A stretch of DNA of 64,000 nucleotides from Streptomyces sporangiiformans (GTDB lineage: Bacteria > Actinomycetota > Actinomycetes > Streptomycetales > Streptomycetaceae): assembly GCF_005768555.2 (NCBI RefSeq), contig NZ_VCHX02000065.1, positions 26,422 to 90,421 of the forward strand. Direction: 5' to 3'. A program made the translations under genes and the position numbers. The stretch's first letter is position 1; each line of letters begins with the position of its first letter. Shown here piece by piece: positions 60,121 to 64,000 of this stretch. The notes below the pieces were generated by a model, which had not been told where the DNA came from, did no database searches, and worked only from the letters and a program-made list of their open reading frames with translations.

Positions 60121-62379
60121 TTGTCAAACACCGATTTTCCGGACGATGAATTGCGCATCGAGCAGGAATTCATCGACGGACTGTACGCACGCGTCGACGC
60201 CCTGCGCGGCGGCACCGAGGCCGCCGTGGCGGACGCCCTCGCGCAGGGCAGTACGCCGATGCAGGCCCGCCTGGAGCGGGACGTCCTGGTCGCCGAGCGC
60301 TCAGGGCTGCTCGCCGCGCTGAACGCGGTGGACGGTTCCCTCTGCTTCGGCCGTATCGACCGGACCACCGGAACCACCCACCACATCGGGCGTATCGGAA
60401 TCCGCGCCGACGACGCCGAGCACACCCCGATCCTGATCGACTGGCGGGCTCCGGTCGCCCGGCCCTTCTACCTCGCCACCGGCCACACCCCGATGGGCCT
60501 GCGCCGCCGCCGGCACATCACCACCGAGGGCCGCGCCGTCACCGCCCTGCACGACGAGATCCTCGACCTGGGGGACGAGCAGCGCACCGGGCACGAGGAC
60601 CCCACCGGAGACGCCGTCCTCCTCGCCGCCCTCAACTCCGCGCGCACCGGCCGCATGAGCGACATCGTGCAGACCATCCAGGCCGAGCAGGACCGCATCA
60701 TCCGCGCCCCGTACCGCGGGGTGCTGGTGGTGGAGGGCGGACCCGGCACCGGCAAGACCGCTGTCGCGCTGCACCGGGCCGCGTATCTCCTCTACGAACA
60801 CCGGGAGCTGCTCGCCAAGCGGGCCGTCCTGATCGTCGGCCCCAACCCGGCGTTCCTCGGCTACATCGGCGAGGTCCTGCCCTCACTCGGCGAGACCGGC
60901 GTGCTGCTCTCGACCGTCGGCGAGCTCTACCCCGGTGTAAAGGCGACCGCGATCGACACCCCCGAGGCCGCGGCCGTGAAGGGCCGCGCCGACATGGCCG
61001 ACGTCCTCGCCGCCGTCGTGAGCGACCGCCAGGCCCTGCCCGACCCGGTGATCGCCATCGAGCACGACCGGGACGTCCTGATGCTCGACGACGATCTCGT
61101 ACGCGTCGCCCGCGAGCGCACGCGCGAGGCGAAGCTGCAGCACAACGCCGCCCGCGAGCACTTCGAGGGCCACATCCTCAACACCCTCACCGACATGGTC
61201 GCCGAGCGGATCGGCACGGATCCGTACGACGGCACGAACCTGCTCGACGCCAGCGACATCACACAGATCCGTGACGAGCTGGCCGAGAACCCGGAAGTCT
61301 GGTCGGCCATCGACCAGTTGTGGCCGCGCCTGACCCCGCAGCGCCTGGTGGCCGACTTCCTCGCCGAGCCGGACGGCTTCGTCAGCGAGCCCGACGCCGC
61401 CGCGATCCGCCGCAGGGTGACGCGAGCGTGGACCACCGCGGACGTCCCGCTCCTCGACGAGGCCGCCGAACTCCTCGGCGAGGACGACCGGTTGGCGAGG
61501 GCCGCGGCCGAGAGGGAACGCAACGAGCACATCGCGTACGCGCAGAGCGTGCTGGACATCTCGTACGCCTCACGGACGTACGAGTTCGAGGACAAGGAGG
61601 ACGGCGACCCCGACGGCTCCGAGGTCCTGTCCGCGCACGACATCATCGACGCCGAGCGAATGGCCGAGCGCCAGGAGGAGGACGACCACCGCAGCGCCGC
61701 CGAGCGGGCCGCGGCCGACCGCACCTGGGCGTTCGGGCACATCATCGTCGACGAGGCGCAGGAGCTGTCGCCGATGGCATGGCGGCTGCTGATGCGGCGC
61801 AGCCCCACCCGGTCCATGACGCTCGTCGGCGATCCCGCGCAGACGGCCGAGGCCGCGGGCGTCGGCTCCTGGGCCGGCATCCTCCAGCCGTATGTCGAGG
61901 ACCGCTGGGAGCACACCCGCCTCGCCGTCAACTACCGCACGCCGTCCGAGATCATGGACGTCGCGGCGGCCGTGGTGCGCGCCGAGCATCCCGGCTTCGA
62001 GCCGCCGAGTTCCGTGCGCTCGACAGGCGTACGGCCGTGGGCGCGGGCCACGGACGACCTGCCGGGGGCCGTGGCGAAGGCGGTCGCGGAACTGACCCCC
62101 GCCGAGGGGCGTCTGGCGGTGATCGCGCCGCGTGATCTGCACAGGTCGCTGGCCGCGCGGCTGGACGGCGTCACGGCGGGCAAGGAGCCCGACCTGACCC
62201 GTACGGTCGTCCTGCTGGACCCGCGTCAGGCCAAGGGGCTGGAGTTCGACTCGGTCCTGGTGGTCGAGCCGTCCCGGTACGGCACGAGTGACCTCTACGT
62301 CGCCCTGACGCGCGCCACGCAGGCGCTGGGCATCGTGCACACGGGGGAGCTGCCGCCGGCGCTGGCGGCGGCGTTCTGA
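60121..62379 (+). CDS. HelD/HelR-type RNA polymerase-recycling UvrD-like ATPase
   Basis: A 752-residue superfamily-1 helicase-like protein. I chose TTG 60121 because GGGAG lies 5 nt upstream; a GTG 6 bp earlier overlaps that site. An N-terminal anti-parallel coiled coil (~residues 10–60, probing the secondary channel) precedes IGRIGIRADDAEHTPILIDW. Walker A is VVEGGPGTGKTAVALH (~205–218), Walker B HIIVDEAQELSP, and motif VI LYVALTRATQALGI. HelD proteins displace RNA polymerase from stalled complexes, and the Streptomyces form HelR gives rifamycin tolerance. The AT-rich leader (60034–60120) lacks the rifamycin-associated element as I recall it. Confidence 0.9.
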   Translation: MSNTDFPDDELRIEQEFIDGLYARVDALRGGTEAAVADALAQGSTPMQARLERDVLVAERSGLLAALNAVDGSLCFGRIDRTTGTTHHIGRIGIRADDAEHTPILIDWRAPVARPFYLATGHTPMGLRRRRHITTEGRAVTALHDEILDLGDEQRTGHEDPTGDAVLLAALNSARTGRMSDIVQTIQAEQDRIIRAPYRGVLVVEGGPGTGKTAVALHRAAYLLYEHRELLAKRAVLIVGPNPAFLGYIGEVLPSLGETGVLLSTVGELYPGVKATAIDTPEAAAVKGRADMADVLAAVVSDRQALPDPVIAIEHDRDVLMLDDDLVRVARERTREAKLQHNAAREHFEGHILNTLTDMVAERIGTDPYDGTNLLDASDITQIRDELAENPEVWSAIDQLWPRLTPQRLVADFLAEPDGFVSEPDAAAIRRRVTRAWTTADVPLLDEAAELLGEDDRLARAAAERERNEHIAYAQSVLDISYASRTYEFEDKEDGDPDGSEVLSAHDIIDAERMAERQEEDDHRSAAERAAADRTWAFGHIIVDEAQELSPMAWRLLMRRSPTRSMTLVGDPAQTAEAAGVGSWAGILQPYVEDRWEHTRLAVNYRTPSEIMDVAAAVVRAEHPGFEPPSSVRSTGVRPWARATDDLPGAVAKAVAELTPAEGRLAVIAPRDLHRSLAARLDGVTAGKEPDLTRTVVLLDPRQAKGLEFDSVLVVEPSRYGTSDLYVALTRATQALGIVHTGELPPALAAAF

Positions 62380-62484
62380 CATGCGGAGGGGGGCTCGCCA
62401 CATCCTCCTTGGGGATCACCGAGTCGTAACAGTTGGCGTCGACGTCACAGCTTGTAAGCGCCTGATGCGGTAAGCGTGTTCGCC

Positions 62485-63909
62485 ATGGAACATCACCCGT
62501 TCGCCGCTGCCCCGGCCGACGCGCCGCCGCTCGAGTCGCTGCCCGTCGAGCCGCTGCTGACCTCGGCCTTCGACACCGATCCGGCCGGCGTGTACGGGCA
62601 GCTGCGGCGCACCTACGGCCCGGTGGCGCCGGTCGGCTTGATGGGCGTACCGGTGTGGCTGGTCCTCGACTACCGCGAGGTCCTGGAGGTGCTGCGCAAC
62701 GCGAGCCTGTGGAGACGGGACATCCGGTACTGGCGGACGCGGGCGGAGGGGCGGCTGCCGCAGGACTGGCCGCTGCTCGCCGGATACGAGGTCCGGCAGA
62801 CGATGTTCATGGACGACGAGGAGCATCTGGCCGCCCGGGGGACCCTCCACTCCGCTCTCGGCCCGTTCCAGGACGGGCGCACCCCGCAGGGATGGGAGCT
62901 GAGGGCGAATGTCGTGGCGTACGCGGACGAACTCTTCGCCCTGCTCGCCGCCGAGTCCGGTTCCGCCGGTTACATGGACTTGGCCGCGCAGTACACCAGG
63001 CCGTTGCTGCTGATGATCACCACCCGGCTGTTCGGCTGCCCCGTCGAACTCGGCGACGAGATGGTCATGGACCTGTGGCGGATGCTCGACGGCGGGCCCG
63101 ACGCGGGGCCCGCCACGGGGAGGGCGCTGGCGGCCATGACCCGGCTGGCCGCCCACCGCCGGGCCGTGCCCGGCGACGACCTCACCTCCTACCTGCTTCT
63201 GGCCGATCCGTCCCTCTCCGACGAACAGCTCGGCCGTGAGCTGTTCATGAACGCCGTGTACCTCAACGACATCACCGGCAACATGGTGTGCAACACCCTG
63301 CTGGAGGTGCTGCGTGGCAACGCGACCGTCCGCAGGAGTCTGTCGGCCGGGCTGATCGGCGAGACCGTCAACCGGGCGGCGCTGGCCAATCCCCCCGTGG
63401 CCAACCTGTGTTTCCGCTTCGCGGCCCGTGACGTACGGCTCGGGAACTTCTGGATCCGGGCCGGCGATGTCGTGCTGCCGTCCGCCGCGGCCGCGCATCA
63501 TGACCTCATGGCGATCGGGTCCCCCCTCGTCGACTCCACGGTCAGTACGCGTGCCCATCTGGGGTGGGGTGCGGGGCCGCACCAGTGCCCCAGTGCCGCG
63601 CGCGAGTTGGCCGGTCAGATCGTGGCCACGGCTGTGGGCCGTGTCTTCGAGTACTTCTCCAAGGTCGAACTGACCCTTCCGCCGGACCAGTTGCCCTGGC
63701 GGTCCGGGCCCGTGGTGCGGGGCCTGCGGCTGCTCCCGGTCCGCTACGAGCTCAGCCGGAGCCGTCCCGTCCGCCAGGTACCGTCCGGCCGGGTGACCGC
63801 CAACGGAGTCCCGCGGCCGGACGCCCCCTCGCGTTCCTCGGTCCACCACGCCAGGGGGCTGCTGGCGTCCCTGCGGCATCTGATGTTCGGCTCCCGCAAG
63901 GGGGGTTGA
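62485..63909 (+). CDS. Cytochrome P450 lacking the ExxR motif
   Basis: A 474-residue P450 from ATG 62485 (a GTG at 62476 is possible). The heme-binding loop is GWGAGPHQCPSAARELAG with the axial Cys near 367. The I-helix reads LNDITGNMVCNTLLEVLRG instead of the usual A-G-x-E/D-T. Where ExxR is expected the sequence is VNRAALANPPV, so the motif is replaced, as in the Streptomyces CYP157-type enzymes. The C terminus adds ~60 basic/Pro residues. No electron-transfer partner is adjacent, and the substrate is unknown. Confidence 0.86.
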   Translation: MEHHPFAAAPADAPPLESLPVEPLLTSAFDTDPAGVYGQLRRTYGPVAPVGLMGVPVWLVLDYREVLEVLRNASLWRRDIRYWRTRAEGRLPQDWPLLAGYEVRQTMFMDDEEHLAARGTLHSALGPFQDGRTPQGWELRANVVAYADELFALLAAESGSAGYMDLAAQYTRPLLLMITTRLFGCPVELGDEMVMDLWRMLDGGPDAGPATGRALAAMTRLAAHRRAVPGDDLTSYLLLADPSLSDEQLGRELFMNAVYLNDITGNMVCNTLLEVLRGNATVRRSLSAGLIGETVNRAALANPPVANLCFRFAARDVRLGNFWIRAGDVVLPSAAAAHHDLMAIGSPLVDSTVSTRAHLGWGAGPHQCPSAARELAGQIVATAVGRVFEYFSKVELTLPPDQLPWRSGPVVRGLRLLPVRYELSRSRPVRQVPSGRVTANGVPRPDAPSRSSVHHARGLLASLRHLMFGSRKGG

Positions 63910-63910
63910 G

Positions 63911-64000
63911 GGGGTTGTTTCGCCCCCGCCGCCCCTACCCGTCCCATCCCGTTCCTGGGGGCTGCGCCCCCAGACCCCCGCTATCGGCCTGAACGGCCTC
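63911..64000 (+). repeat. Dispersed Streptomyces intergenic repeat, copy C (runs off the window)
   Basis: Carries CGCCCCCGCCGCCCCTACCC, CTGGGGGCTGCGCCCCCAG and TCGGCCTGAACGGCCTC in the same order as the other two copies. It starts 2 bp after the P450 stop and continues past the edge. Confidence 0.85.

Noticed and set aside
1..64000. tRNA, rRNA, cobalamin riboswitch, prophage or insertion sequence
   Set aside because: No cloverleaf, rRNA block, B12-box, integrase, transposase or terminal inverted repeats were recognised by eye. The B12-related genes lack the expected leader motif.

Overview
The window is about 64 kb of very GC-rich DNA with strong third-position GC, many GTG starts and AGGAGG-type ribosome sites. 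Gene content and order point to a Streptomyces chromosome core region. They match, as far as I recall, the S. coelicolor stretch around SCO5380–SCO5440 (nucS, filP, scy, meaB, icmA, pyk, ackA, pta, pfkA). I see no phage, insertion sequence, CRISPR array, rRNA or tRNA.

Layout. 1–6.2 kb: an edge-truncated sensor kinase, a membrane protein, PduO-type cobalamin adenosyltransferase, a TetR-controlled ABC-2 exporter, 3-hydroxybutyryl-CoA dehydrogenase and a STAS antagonist. 6.4–12.3 kb: a large membrane-anchored P-loop protein with a Pro/Ser tail, the mismatch endonuclease NucS, an SCO5389-type small protein, a luciferase-like oxidoreductase and a zinc-ribbon-like protein. 12.3–16.3 kb: two paralogous ABC-2 transporter pairs. 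16.5–21.4 kb: the coiled-coil tip-growth proteins FilP and Scy. 21.7–24.5 kb: methylmalonyl-CoA epimerase, thiolase and MeaB. 24.8–29.6 kb: an MFS transporter, a PepSY protein with an OmpR-type two-component system, and a MarR regulator. 29.7–31.7 kb: three AIM24 paralogues in an overlapping operon. 32–37.6 kb: two DUF3817 membrane proteins, a thiamine-binding-type protein, a MarR regulator, isobutyryl-CoA mutase large subunit (IcmA), a TetR regulator and a thioredoxin/TPR co-chaperone. 38.2–40.8 kb: a DUF6230/DUF6114/secreted-protein cluster behind a long leader.

40.9–47.1 kb holds central carbon genes: pyk, ackA and pta on one strand, pfkA divergent. 47.2–56 kb: an HTH regulator, a PPOX-fold protein, a sugar ABC importer without its ATPase, and a CitA/CitB-like two-component system divergent from a C4-dicarboxylate symporter. 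56–64 kb: an unusual non-coding repeat array, an imine-reductase-like enzyme, an AAA+ ATPase, a MerR/thioredoxin pair, a HelD/HelR-type RNA polymerase-recycling helicase, and a cytochrome P450 that lacks the ExxR motif.

Functional themes. Genes for B12-dependent acyl-CoA metabolism (adenosyltransferase, epimerase, MeaB, IcmA) and acetoacetyl-CoA metabolism (thiolase, dehydrogenase) are scattered through the first 36 kb. Polar growth (Scy, FilP) sits next to ABC pairs with Pro/Gln-rich tails. The best candidates for under-described biology are the Pro/Ser-tailed P-loop protein with an altered Walker A, the AIM24 trio, the DUF6230/DUF6114 operon and its structured leader, the 22-bp palindrome at the icmA start, and the repeat array at 56.1–56.5 kb.
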